DNA from: Spiroplasma turonicum | GTDB taxonomy: Bacteria; Bacillota_I; Bacilli_A; Mycoplasmatales; Mycoplasmataceae | NCBI RefSeq assembly: GCF_001262715.1 | Contig: NZ_CP012328.1 | Location: 1,054,001 to 1,118,000, forward strand | Direction of reading: 5' to 3' | Length of the DNA stretch: 64,000 nucleotides | In this document: in pieces, positions 10,521 through 21,692 of the stretch | Layout: each line of letters opens with the position of its first letter | Position numbering within the stretch: the stretch's first letter is position 1 | Notes under the pieces: generated by a model | What the model was told of the DNA's origin: nothing | The model's input: the letters and a program-made list of their open reading frames with translations, nothing else | The model's database searches: none | Program-made: the position numbers and the translations under genes

Positions 10521-10784
10521 TTATATAAGTTTTTCAATTGCAATTGGAACTAACACTAAAAACATAATATAGCCAGTTAAAGCTAAAATAATAATCCCAT
10601 AATATTGTCAAAATCTAAATATCTTATAATTACCCGGAGTTATATCAAAAGATTTTTTTTGTAGCTTTTTAATTTTATAAAATTTAATAAAAAACAAAGT
10701 TGCTAATATTCCTACAATTAATCCTGCAATTCCAGCTGATAATAAAATATACGAAGTTGATTTAGATAATTCTGCTAATATCAT
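10521..10784 (-). CDS. Small two-span membrane protein
   Basis: An 87-residue protein seen only when TGA is read as Trp (FRFWQYYG). Two hydrophobic helices (about 11-33, SYILLSAGIAGLIVGILATL, and about 62-83, IIILALTGYIMFLVLVPIA) flank a basic loop (YKIKKLQKKSF), predicting both ends outside or both inside. AAGGAG precedes the ATG at 10784. It lies between the ABC exporter and ptsG. No family is recognised; an accessory to either transporter is possible but unsupported. Confidence 0.65.
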
Positions 10785-10815
10785 TTTTACTCCTTGAATT
10801 TACAATTAGATTATA

Positions 10816-12612
10816 TTATTTAATTTGTGATAATTCATATAATTTTTTAAATCTGCCATTTTTAGATTTTAACTCATTAAATGTACCAACTTCTGAAATT
10901 CCTTCTTCATCAAGAACTAATATTTGATCAAACTCTTTGATAGTACTTAATCTATGAGCTATCGCAATAGTTGTTCTACCAACCATTAAATTATCAAGTT
11001 CTTTTTTAATTTCTTTTTCTACAATATTATCAAGTGCACTTGTAGCTTCATCAAGAATTAAGATTTCTGGATTTTTTAGTATCATTCTTGCTATAACTAA
11101 TCTTTGTTTTTGGCCCCCACTAAAGATAAAACCACGTTCACCAAGAATTGTATTATATCCATCTGGCAATGTTAATACAAATGAGTGTAGTTTTGCTTTT
11201 TTAGAAGCTTCTATTGCTTCTAATTTTGTTTTTGTAAAGTTTGCATATAATAAATTATCCATAATTGTTCCATAAAGGATCTGAGGGTCTTGTTCCACAT
11301 AACCAACCCTAGATAAATAATCTGCTTTTTTAAGATCTTTAATATTTATTCCATCAATTAAAATTTCTCCTGAAGGTACATCATAATATCTTAATAATAA
11401 TCTTGCAATAGTAGACTTACCAACTCCACTTTGACCAACTAAAGCATACCTTTTTCCTTTTTCAAACACAAAATCAAAATTTGGTAAAATAATTTTTTTT
11501 GAATCATCTGGATATCAAAATTTAACATTTTTAAATTCGATTTTATTAACTTTTTCAATTACTTCTCCATCAACCTTAAATTCTATTAAGCTTTTTGCAT
11601 TATATATATAATTTAATCTCATTACGCAATTTGATAATCTTGTTAATCCACGCATTGCAGTGGGTAAAATTAGCAAACCATAAAGCATATTATAACAAGC
11701 TGTTGAAAATGACACTATTAATATAGATAATTTAGAAGATTCCATATCATTATGAATTCATACAACTAGTAATATTGAGATTATAGGCATGAATCATGAA
11801 AACAATCCAACAAAAACATTTAATATTGTTTGATAAACTACTGAGGTTTTTGCTTTAACTCAGTATTTTTTATGAAGCTCTTTTGCTCTATCTACTTCAT
11901 AATTTTCTGTTCCGCTTGATTTAATTACTCTTATACTTATTAATCTATCAGTTATATCTGCATCGATTTTTTGTCTTAAATCAAATGCAATAATAATTGA
12001 ACGTCTATAGTATATGAATAATATTCATATAACAACTATCATAACTATAAAATAAACGAGAATAATAGAAGCAACTGTCACATCAATTGTAAATAACAGT
12101 GTTGTCATTGTTATTAAACTTGTAATAGAATAAATTAAGTTGATTAAAAACTCATTAAATGCATCAGCTGCATTACTACTGTCATTAATTACTCTTGACA
12201 TAGTTAAACCAATCTGATTTTTAGAATAATAATTCATATCAAATTCTACTAGATGTTTTAATGCTTTTAATCTTAAATAAATTTCCATTTTTCTTGCAAA
12301 TAAACTTGCAAAAATGTTGGTTAAGAATTCTAAAACTATATAAAATAAATATCAACAACCACCAATTATTGATCAATCTATATAATTAAAATCTCAAAAT
12401 AAAAATCTTATTGGCTGATTGGTTTGTAATGTTGTTATTAATTTATTAACAATTATTGCAATTGATGTAAATACTATAGAATCAACTATTATGAAAAATA
12501 ATGCACAAAAAAATATCAAAGGGTAGGCTTTTATACCTTCACCCATTAATCTAACAGAAGCTAAAAACTTTTTTTTACTAAATGCTTTATCACTTACAAA
12601 TTTTTTTCTCAT
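10816..12612 (-). CDS. ABC exporter, fused membrane and ATPase domains
   Basis: A 598-residue half-transporter with an N-terminal six-helix exporter domain (about 25-340) and a C-terminal ATPase. The nucleotide-binding motifs are complete: Walker A GQSGVGKST, Q-loop VEQDPQ, signature FSGGQKQR, Walker B ILILDEATSALD and switch His in IAIAHRLST. Such proteins work as dimers that export lipids, drugs or peptides; the substrate is not evident. No partner half-transporter is adjacent, so a homodimer is likely. GGTGG precedes the ATG. Several TGA-Trp codons lie in the membrane domain. Confidence 0.88.
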
Positions 12613-12625
12613 AAACCACCAAAAT

Positions 12626-12648
12626 ATAAAAAGACCATTTAAGGTCTT
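12626..12648 (-). terminator. Small terminator between the FNT channel and the ABC exporter
   Basis: Stem AAGACC (12631-12636) with GGTCTT (12643-12648), 6-nt loop, then TTTTT on the minus strand. It ends the pfkA-pyk-pyk-FNT transcript just before the ABC exporter's ribosome-binding site. Confidence 0.65.
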
Positions 12649-12691
12649 AATTTAATTATAAATATACTATAAAATTTGATTTAAAACAACA

Positions 12692-13741
12692 CTATTTTTT
12701 CACAATTGTTTTTTCTCTTTTTTTAATTGATTCAATTTTGTTTACATTAATTCTACTTATAAGAAGTGTTTTTTCAAGTCTTTCCAAACGCATTTTCATA
12801 AATAACATACTTGTGTATTTTTTATTTATTGAATGTAAAATTCCTGCCATTAAGAAACTTCCACCAACTCAGTTTCCTAAAAGAGTTGGTAAAGTACTTA
12901 ATAAAACAAATAATAAAATATGGAAAAATTCTGGTTTTAATACACTATTATCTGCTCATTTTTGTTTAAAAATACACTCTAATAACATCATTCATAAAAA
13001 GAATGAGTTTGCAGGTCCATGTTGGAAACCACCAATTGCAAAGTAAAGTATCGGAAATATTAATAACAAAATTGCAGAGGTAGGACTTTTTGTTGCACTA
13101 GTCAATGGTAAAGTTGCAGATACTGCTAAATTACATAATATTCCTGAGAAAAAACTATAAACTATTGTCACTAAACAGGTAGTTATCATAATATCACCCA
13201 TTATGTTATCACCAACACCATATAGTTTATGAATACCAGTTGTATATATTTTTTCTGCTACACTCCCAGTTTCAGTATTATGAAATGCTCCAGCTGCAAC
13301 ATATAATAAAGAGAATAGAAAAGTACCTAAAAAATTTCCTAATAATACTGACACTATAGCCTTTATATATTCATTAAATGATAGGCAACCTTTCATCATT
13401 GGAATGGTCGCTAATGAGTGACTTGTGAAAAGTGCTCCACCTAAGAATGTAATCAATATAATACACCCAGGGAAAATTGCACCAAGTACTAATGCTTCTA
13501 AATTTGGGGGTAAACCTTTCATAGTTGTTAAACATGCAACATATCCAAAACCTATGATAACACCACTCATTAAACCAAGTAGTATTTGTTTTATCATTGT
13601 ATATTGTATTTTTTTAATAGATGCTTTGAAACCACCAAGTGTTCCACAAAGCATAAATGAATGATCACCTTCAAGTATTGAGTAATCATGTTTTTTTAAT
13701 TCATCAATTTCTAATTCAATTTTTTCTAACTTGTTTGACAT
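12692..13741 (-). CDS. Formate/nitrite transporter family channel
   Basis: A 349-residue membrane protein of the FocA/NirC (FNT) family, which forms pentameric channels for small monocarboxylates. Family marks are SGVIIGFGYV (helix 1), FTSHSLATIPMMKG, the half-helix GILCNLAV, and GGFQHGPANSFFL with the conserved pore His. The C-terminal 40 residues are basic and helical. A TGA-Trp follows the NSFFL segment. It starts 23 nt after the second pyruvate kinase, with AGGAATT before the ATG. No pyruvate formate-lyase is visible, so export of lactate, acetate or formate from glycolysis is a reasonable inference. Confidence 0.85.
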
Positions 13742-13764
13742 ATAATTCCTATTTCTAATACCAA

Positions 13765-15195
13765 TTACTTAACTTGTAATTCTTTAATATTTTCATTTCT
13801 TACAAACAGAATTTTTGTGCCTTCTTTAACTCCCCATGATTTTGCAATATCAATAATTGCTTTTTCATCACTAATAAAGGCATTTAAATCATTTACTTTA
13901 TTCATAAAGATTGAGTGTCATGCACCAAATGCATTTCATATTTTTTCATTGTCACATACTCCAAGTATTGTAACATTTGGTCTGAATTTTGAAATTGTTT
14001 TAAGTAGTTCACCAGTTCTTGAAGCAACAACTGCAAAATCATATTTACCTGAAATAGTTGTATTTGCTAATTGATTTGCTATGTCTGCTCTTTTACCACT
14101 AGTTGTTTTTTGTGCATTTTCTAATTGTTTTTCATAATATAATTTTGAATAAAATTCCATTTCGGCTCTTTTGTTAATAGTTGCCATAGTTTCAACAGTT
14201 ATAAATGGAAAGTCTCCGTTTGCAGATTCACCACTTAACATAGTTGCATCTGCTCCAAGTTCAGTTGCATAATAAACGTCTGTTACTTCTGCTCTTGTTG
14301 GTTGAGGGTTGTCTGTCATTGATTCTAACATTTGAGTTGCAACAATAACTATTTTACCTTTTTCACGACATTTTCTAATAATTTGTTTTTCTCAGTATGG
14401 AACTTCATAATATGGAATTTCTAGACCTAAATCACCTCTAGCTACCATTATTCCATCAGAAGCTTCAATTATTGAATCAATATTATCACAACCAACTTGT
14501 GATTCTATTTTAGAAATTATTTGAACATTTAAAGCATCGTTTGCTTTTAATATTTCTCTAATTTCATTAACATTGTCTGCTGAGTTTACGAAACTAGCAG
14601 CAATATAATCTATTCCTTGTTCAATTCCAAATTTGATATCGTTATAATCTTTTTCTGCTAAGAATGGTAAAGTAAATTCAATCCCAGGTAAATTTACTCT
14701 TTTATTTGTTTTAACAACGTGTGTATTAAATGCTTTACAAATTACTTTGTATTTTTCAACCTTTTCAACAAACATTGTTAATTTACCATCATCAACTAAA
14801 ACTGAGTCTCCTGGTTTTAAGTCTTGACTCATATCATAAGACATTTGAAGTTCTTCATTTGAACATTCTCTAGTAGAGAAATCTTTTGGATCAGTATAAA
14901 CAGTTACAACTGTACCAGCTTTAATTAATTGCTTACCATCTTTCATTTTACCTATTCTAATTTCAGGTCCTTTAGTATCTAAAAGAATTGAGATTGGTTT
15001 ATTCATTTCTTTTCTTAATTCTTTTACTCACTCTATTCTTTCACCATGTTCTTGAAAATCAGCATGTGAAAAGTTCAAACGGATTGTGTTCATACCTCTG
15101 TCAAATAATTCTTTAATTGCATCTTTTGAGTGAACACTTGGTCCTAAAGTTGTAATAATTTTCGTTCTTTTGATTTTATCATCAAGTTTTTTCAT
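13765..15195 (-). CDS. pyk: Pyruvate kinase, second tandem copy
   Basis: A 476-residue complete pyruvate kinase (PEP plus ADP to pyruvate plus ATP). All active-site segments are present: RLNFSHA, DTKGPEIR, LVDDGKLT, the catalytic Lys in IISKIESQVG, the metal-binding loop ARGDLGLEIPY, and ESMTDNPQPTRAEVTDV. It lacks the long N-terminal leader of its neighbour. It differs throughout from the first copy, including in the C-terminal domain (NEKIWNAFGAW against EENLWNAFGAW), so it is an established paralogue, not a recent duplication. AGGAGG precedes the ATG, and a separate leader with an inverted repeat suggests its own control. Confidence 0.93.
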
Positions 15196-15222
15196 TCTAT
15201 CCTCCTATATATTTACAAAAAA

Positions 15223-15313
15223 AAAGTGCAATTTCTATAAAGAAAAAGCCTTTTTTTTATTTATACTAAAAACACCTTAATTATTAATACATATTAAAAG
15301 TTGTTTTGCACTT
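15223..15313 (-). promoter_or_regulatory. Inverted repeat around the leader of the second pyk
   Basis: Arms AAGTGCAA (15224-15231) and TTGCACTT (15306-15313) enclose about 74 nt that contains a minus-strand TATAAA. On the minus strand the proximal arm is followed by nine T, then the AGGAGG of pyk. This is the same layout as at ptsG: terminator-like for read-through from pyk copy one, with an internal promoter possible. Confidence 0.45.
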
Positions 15314-15352
15314 ATATTATAACTAATATTTAAAATAATTTTCAAAATTTTT

Positions 15353-16804
15353 TTATAATTTACATACTTTTATTTCTTCAGATCTAACAACTAAAAACTC
15401 TTCGCCTTTTTTAACTCCTCAGAATCTTGCAATTTCATTAATTTCTTCTTGATTAGTTCAACATTTATCAATATCATCAACTTTATTCATAAATATTGAG
15501 TGTCATGCACCAAATGCATTTCATAAGTTTTCTTCTTGACAAACTCCAAGTATTGTAACATTTGGTCTAAATTTTGATATTGTTTTTAACAATTCACCAG
15601 TTCTTGACAATATTACTGCGAATTCATATTTACCATTTCTTGTTATATTTGCAAGTTCGTCTGCTATTTCTGCTCTTTTACCACTTGATGTTGATCTTGC
15701 AATTTCAAGTGCTCTATCATAATATATTTTTCCATAATAACTTAACTCTGCTCTTTTATTAATTGTAGCCATAGTTTGAGTTGTTATAAATGGATAAATA
15801 CCTGTTGCAGATTCACCACTTAACATAGTTGCGTCTGCTCCAAGTTCAGTTGCATAATAAACGTCAGTTACTTCTGCTCTTGTTGGTTGAGGGTTGTCTG
15901 TCATTGATTCTAACATTTGAGTTGCAACAATTGCAATTTTTCCAGCTTTTCTACATTTTCTAATAATTTGTTTTTCTCAATATGGAACTTCATAATATGG
16001 GATTTCAAGACCTAAGTCACCTCTAGCAATCATAATACCGTCAGATGCTTCAACAATTGAATCAATATTAAAAATACCTATTTTTGATTCTATTTTTGAA
16101 ATAATTTGTATGTGAGTTGCTTTTTTTTCTTTAAGAATTTCTCTTATTTGGTTTACATTATCTGCTGAGTTTACGAAACTTGCAGCAATATAATCTATAC
16201 CTTTATCAATACCAAACTTTATATCAGCAATATCTTTTTCGCTTAAAAAAGGTAATGAAAAATCAACACCAGGTAAGTTAATTCTTTTATTTGTTTTAAC
16301 AACGTGTGTATTAAATGCTCTACACAATACAATACCACTTTCCACGTTTAAAACATTTAAAGTTAATTTACCATCATCAACTAAAACAGTGTCCCCTGGT
16401 TTTAAATCAAGACTCATGTCATAAGAAACTGTCATTTCAGTACCTTTACATTCTCTTTCTTGATATTCTTTTGAAGATGTATAAATTCTAACATCACTAC
16501 CTGCTTTTATCTCTTGAGAACCATCAATCATTTTACCAACTCTTATTTCAGGCCCTTTAGTATCTAAAAGGATTGAAATTGGTTTACCTAATTCTTCTCT
16601 TAGCTCTAAACATGCTTTAATTTTTTGTTCATGTTCTTCATATTTACCATGAGAAAAATTCAATCTTACAACATTCATTCCTGATTCATATAATTTTCTT
16701 ATTTCATCTTTACCATTAGTACTTGGTCCAATAGTTGTAATTATTTTTGTCCTTTTGATTTTTTTCTCAATTTTATTTGGTTCATAAAATTCTATAGTAT
16801 TCAT
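15353..16804 (-). CDS. pyk: Pyruvate kinase, first tandem copy
   Basis: A 483-residue complete pyruvate kinase directly downstream of pfkA. Present are KRTKIITTIGPS, RLNFSHGKYEEH, DTKGPEIRVG, LVDDGKLT, IISKIESKIG, ARGDLGLEIPY and the C-terminal WNAFGAWHSIF segment shared with copy two. A GTG at 16822 would overlap the pfkA stop (TAGTG) but has no ribosome-binding site, whereas AAAGGA lies 9 nt before the ATG at 16804, so I use that start. The order pfkA-pyk is a common glycolytic pairing. Confidence 0.93.
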
Positions 16805-16821
16805 AATTCTTAATCCTTTCA

Positions 16822-17793
16822 CTATATAGCTTTATTTATTTCTCTTATTTTTTGATATTCTTCTGATTTATCTTTTCTTGGCATATTTAATGTTGACTCA
16901 ATATCTCTTGCAATAAGTTTATTTTCACTCATTCCAATATATAATCCACCTTTACCTGCAACTAATTGATCAACTGCAAATATACCAGCATTTACAGCTA
17001 AATATCTATCCATCCCGGTTGGTGAACCACCTCTTTGAACATGACCCAAAACTGTAGCTCTAGTTACATAACCAGATGCTGATTCAATTTTTTTAGCAAG
17101 TTCATGTGCATCTGGGTATATTTTCTCTGCTATTGCCACAATAACACTTCTTTTTTTCTTGTTAGCAAGTTCTTTAACTTGGTTAACAACCTCTTCTTCA
17201 GTTAAAAAACTTTCTTTTGTTGAAAATACTTCTGCTCCAGTTGCTATTGCAGCATATAAAGTTAAATCACCACAGCCATTTCCCATTATTTCTACAACAC
17301 TACATCTATTGTGAGATTGCATTGTGTCTCTAATTGAATCAATTGATCTTATTACAGTATTTAATGCAGTATCAAATCCAACAGTATAATCAGATGAAAC
17401 AATATCATTATCAATTGTTCCAGGTATACCTATACAATTAATACCCATTTTTGTTAGTTTTTCAGCTCCTTGATAACTTCCATCACCACCAATTACAACT
17501 AATGCTTCGATCCCTCTTTTTTTTAAATTATCAACTGCAACTTTTCTAATTTCTTCTTCTTTAAATTCAGGAAATCTAGCAGAACCTATAATAGTTCCAC
17601 CTCTTGAAATAATATCATTTGCAAAAACTGTATCCACTTCTTCAATTCAGTCATTATAAAGTCCTTTATAACCATCTCTGATTACAAAAGGAGTTATTGA
17701 TTTAGATATCGCTGCTTTTACAACTGAAGATATCGCTGCATTCATACCAGGAGCATCACCCCCAGATGTTAAAACACCAATTTTTTTTATCAT
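16822..17793 (-). CDS. pfkA: ATP-dependent 6-phosphofructokinase
   Basis: A 323-residue bacterial-type phosphofructokinase converting fructose 6-phosphate to the 1,6-bisphosphate in glycolysis. Visible are [19 protein letters not shown] (ATP site), [20 protein letters not shown] with the catalytic Asp, and [15 protein letters not shown] (EVMGR-type substrate segment; here the usual Arg position reads Asn). A late [10 protein letters not shown] segment is also conserved. GGAGG precedes the ATG, and a good promoter lies just upstream, so pfkA probably heads the pfkA-pyk transcript. Confidence 0.94.
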
Positions 17794-17819
17794 TGTTTAC
17801 CTCCAACTCTATATAAATA

Positions 17820-17848
17820 ATAATAAACCTTATAAGAGATATTTTCAA
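17820..17848 (-). promoter_or_regulatory. Sigma-70-type promoter of pfkA
   Basis: On the minus strand TTGAAA (17843-17848), a 17-nt spacer and TATTAT (17820-17825) make a well-spaced promoter about 20 nt before the ribosome-binding site of pfkA. Confidence 0.6.
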
Positions 17849-18315
17849 AAATAGTTAAAATTTATGTATGATAAAATAAGATTGTAAAACTTGATAATTT
17901 TAAATTACCAAATATATAATTTAATATGATTTAAGTAATAGATTGTTATGTTTTAAAAATAAAATTATTAATATTTAAGTTTTAAAAAGTATAAACAAAA
18001 CCAGTATTTTTATATTTGAATATTTTTTTTACTTTTTTTTAAAAGGTTATTCAATAAACTAATTTTGTATAATTAATTATTTTAAATATTTATTAAATAA
18101 ACTTAAAGGTTTTATTTTTAAAAGTTTTTTGATATTTATTAAATATACAAAAAACTTGAAAGATTAAAATTAATGATTACTTAATAAGATTAAAAGCTAA
18201 AAAACAACCATATATAAACATCATAATATTTGAAAATGTTTATTTAGCTGTTTTTTTAATAATTCCCATAAAAAATTTTTTTATTAATTTATTTTTATTT
18301 ATGTGCAATAAATAT
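17849..18315. other. Non-coding gap with a possible IS end remnant
   Basis: No gene seen. Near 17995-18015 the sequence aaaaccagtattttt resembles the palindromic end motif of the decayed IS3-like elements at 30.2 and 33.5 kb, but only one arm is preserved. Confidence 0.3.
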
Positions 18316-19185
18316 TTATAATGTTTGTTGTTTATAGTTAAAAAGTATTTCTAAACTACCGTAATTTTTTTCTGATTTTTCATATGAATTTAAATATCAT
18401 CCATTGTAACTTTCATTAAATTCTAAATAAACATCTTTATTTGAAAAATTATAACCTGGATTTATTTTATTTCAAGCTTGAAGCACTTCATCTGTGCTAG
18501 GCTCTTTATTTGATCCTACTATTTCACCCAAATTTTTGTTTGCTTCTGCATTTCTTAAATTTAATTTTTCCACTTTCACATCTACAGTCTTGCTTATATT
18601 GCCATATACTAAGAGAATTTTTTAATCATAATCGATATTATTTCCAATAACTTTTAATCCAGTATATTTTATAGAATATTTATTTTCAGTTATTTTATCT
18701 ATGCTAAGTATTTTAAGAAATTCTGAATCATAAGATGCTACACTTGCTTCTAAAACACTTTCATTAGCGTTAAATATCTCTAATTCCAAAGATTTAGTTT
18801 CATAAACAATCGCATCTGGTACAAAAATTCATTCTGAAAAACTTGGCTCAATTTGTGAATATGAATAAATCAAAGATACGCTACCATAAACATTTACATT
18901 GTCTGCTTTAGCTTTTAACTTTGCACTTTTTTTAGTTGGAATTCCATCAAATTCAACATCAGAGATATCAAAATATTTATTATTATTAACTTTAAATAGT
19001 TGAGTAGATAATTCTGTTAGCGACGGTGTGTTGTTTTTGCCGCTGAAATTTGATAAGTTTTTTTGTGTTATGTTATCTAAATTAAATTTTGTATTATCAT
19101 TTTGGTTAGCTGCACCACAAGATACCAATATAGATAATGGTGAAAAAAAACATAGTGAGCTAAAAATCGATATTAATTTTTTCAT
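18316..19185 (-). pseudogene. Repeat-type lipoprotein interrupted by one TAA
   Basis: The reading frame starts at 19185 with AAGGAGG, a signal peptide and lipobox (SILVSC at residue 23), then family segments (NLSNFSGKNNTPSLTEL, DISDVEFDGIPT). It stops at TAA 18622-18624 (codon 188) but continues in the same frame for 102 more codons to 18316. The continuation (AEANKNLGEIVGSNKEPS...) aligns without gaps to the paralogue at 59341-60240; there the stop position is Ser (YISNILVKY against YD-stop-KILLVY). One TCA-to-TAA change therefore explains it. A truncated product of 187 residues may still be made and anchored. Confidence 0.8.
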
Positions 19186-19711
19186 AATTTCCTCCTTAAT
19201 TATTATACACTAAAATGTTTATATTTTATCTTAGAAACTAAAACTTTAATTACTTTTGAAATAAAAAATTATTGTTATTTCTTTAAAATGCATCCAATTA
19301 TATTATTTTTAATAATTAATTTAATTTTTTTCTTTATATTTTTTAACTAGATGATATATATTAAATAATATATGAAATTAATTAGAATTTAATAAATGTT
19401 TAATTTAAATTTATAATAAAAATGAATATTAAATGACTTTCATTATCAATTAGCATTAATTCAAATTATTGATTGTCTAAAAAACTTTAAATTTAATTAA
19501 ACTAATATATTTAAATTATAGTTAAATATAATCACTTTTTTGATTAATTATTCAACAAATTTTATAACAAAAAATGATGAACTAAATTATAGATATTTTA
19601 TAATTACGTAATATTTTACAATATTTTAAATAATATATATTTAGTATATATGACTTATCAAAAATCAATGATTATTCCATATTCATAATTTAAAAAAAAT
19701 CATTAAAATAA
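19186..19711. other. Non-coding gap
   Basis: Very AT-rich sequence upstream of the lipoprotein gene. No reading frame, RNA gene or convincing repeat is visible on either strand. Confidence 0.4.
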
Positions 19712-19735
19712 TAAAAAAAGCAGAATAAATCTGCT
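19712..19735 (-). terminator. Terminator of the ruvX-hpt-membrane protein operon
   Basis: Stem AGCAGA (19720-19725) with TCTGCT (19730-19735), then seven T on the minus strand. It lies just after the stop codon at 19739. Confidence 0.75.
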
Positions 19736-19738
19736 TAA

Positions 19739-20611
19739 TTAAAACTCAAAGAAATCATCTCAAATCATTAAATAATAAATCAATATCTTTCTCACTTTTC
19801 TTTGCAATCTTTTGCTAGACTTTTTCATATCACTTGATAAATAAATAGAAAAAACTTTAAGATACTGATTTCATAATTCTTTATAAATATTTAGTATTTT
19901 TTTATTTGTATTCTCTACAGTTTCTTTTTCGGCAGTTATTAAATAATCTGAAGAAAGCAAAAATATATTATGTCTACTCTTTATGTTATAGTCAGTAAAT
20001 AATAATCTTGTATTGTTTTTTTCAAACTTGACATGTTCAAATAAGTTTTCTAATATATCAAACTGTTTTATTAAAAAATGGTCTAAAAGTTTTTTGAACT
20101 TTTGTAAAGCTTCAATAATTGTTTCAAACATCCTTACAAAACCAGGTATTAATAATAAATGTATTGATATTATTCCTATCTCTCTAACCAATATATGATC
20201 TTCAAAGGCAGATAATATCTCAAACACAAATATTAATACAGATATAAAACTAAGAAAAATGTTTATTAAAACAAATTTGATTGAGTTTAGTTCAATTAAT
20301 CTATAACTTTTAAAATTCTTACCCTCTTCAATTAAATCAATGTCTAAAACTTTTATTTTACGATAGTAATATTCAGTTGAAAATCAACCTATAAATGTGA
20401 ATATTAATAATAAATAACCAGAAAATGCTAAATCAACATAATGTAATATATTACTTTTTATACAGAATTGATTTAATAGTACTAAAAAAATTAATATAAA
20501 AAACAAGATAATATTTATCAAAAAATTATAGAAAGATACCTTTTTTGTAATAAACATTTTTTTTAAAATATTATTATTCTTATTGATTTTTTCTAAATAA
20601 ACTTTTTCCAT
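19739..20611 (-). CDS. Uncharacterised membrane protein downstream of hpt
   Basis: A 290-residue protein. Two hydrophobic hairpins are seen: about 26-75 (FLINIILFFILIFLVLL and LAFSGYLLLIFTFIG) and about 105-165 (FVLINIFLSFISVLIF and IISIHLLLIPGFV). A long helical, Lys-rich cytoplasmic tail ends DDFFEF. Four TGA-Trp codons are used. Its ATG is one base past the hpt stop, so it is translated with hpt. No family is recognised. Confidence 0.7.
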
Positions 20612-20612
20612 A

Positions 20613-21182
20613 TTACCACTCTCAATCTGTTAATTTTTCAACATTACAAGTTGCAATAAATGGAAGATTTCTCAAGCGCTCTTGATAATCTAATCCGAAA
20701 CCTATTAAAAATTCATCTCCAAATTCAAAACCATTTCAATCAGGTTTTAAATCAACAATTATTTTATTTGGTTTTGATGCTAAAGTAACAACTTTTACTT
20801 CCTTAGCTCCTAGACCTAGTATATGTTCTTTAATAAAACTTAATGTAATACCAGAGTCAATTATGTCTTCAATTAATAAAACATGTGCACCTTCTACATT
20901 AATTTTTATATCGTTAATAATTTTTGGTTTTTGTATATTCGTAGTATTACCTTCATATGATGAAACTATCATATATTCAGTAATGCAATTAAATTCTAAA
21001 TCTTTTAAAAGACCTGCCATAAAAGGAACACATCCCTTAAGTAATCCAACTGTTATAACAGTATTATTTTTATATTGTATAGATTTGTAATAATTACTAA
21101 TATTATGTGCTAATTCTTTTATTTTTGAATCAATCTTATTTCTATCTACTAGAACTTCTTTTACTAAAGGGTGATTTGTCAT
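20613..21182 (-). CDS. hpt: Hypoxanthine phosphoribosyltransferase
   Basis: A 189-residue purine salvage enzyme making IMP or GMP from base and PRPP. The PRPP-binding motif is [15 protein letters not shown], the pyrophosphate loop is [14 protein letters not shown], and [18 protein letters not shown] is the C-terminal base-contact region. GGAGG precedes the ATG. It is of the usual length, and essential in mollicutes that cannot make purines. It sits 30 nt after ruvX and is followed directly by a membrane protein gene. Confidence 0.95.
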
Positions 21183-21212
21183 TTAGTACCTCCGATATAT
21201 TATTATAATATA

Positions 21213-21635
21213 CTACTTTAAATTATTTAAAAAAGAATCTAAAATAAACTTTGCAGCTATTTGATCTTTATTTTGTTTTTTATCCTTAATGCTAAAATTA
21301 GAAGCACTCATCATATTATTCGCCATTTTTGTTGTTAATCTTTCATCTATTTTTACTATTTTTTTTTCATCAATTAATAAAATATTAATCATAAGATAAA
21401 TAAAATCATCTACCATATCTGCTCTATGACCAATTGACCCATTCATATTAATTGGATATCCTACAATTATTTTTTCAAATGAATTTTCTGTAAATAATAT
21501 TTTTAATTTTTGGATTGCTTCTTCAAAGTCAAATTCATTAAATCTTATTGTACTATGGGGTGTTGCAAAATAACCTTCACTTATTGCTATACCAACTGTT
21601 TTTGAACCTATATCTAGTCCTATATATCTGTACAT
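21213..21635 (-). CDS. ruvX: Holliday junction resolvase-like RuvX (YqgF)
   Basis: A 140-residue RNase H-fold protein with the metal-binding Asp in YIGLDIGSKTVGIAIS, the IIVGYPINMNGSIG motif, IDERLTTKMA and a late KKQNKDQIAAKFIL segment carrying the last conserved Asp. The family is tied to 16S rRNA 5' processing and Holliday-junction resolution. AAAGGATG precedes the ATG. It heads a ruvX-hpt-membrane protein operon. Confidence 0.92.
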   Translation of the reverse strand: MYRYIGLDIGSKTVGIAISEGYFATPHSTIRFNEFDFEEAIQKLKILFTENSFEKIIVGYPINMNGSIGHRADMVDDFIYLMINILLIDEKKIVKIDERLTTKMANNMMSASNFSIKDKKQNKDQIAAKFILDSFLNNLK

Positions 21636-21692
21636 TTTCCATCCTTTTTAAATTTTTATTTTTATTAATATTTTATAAATACTGATTATTTA

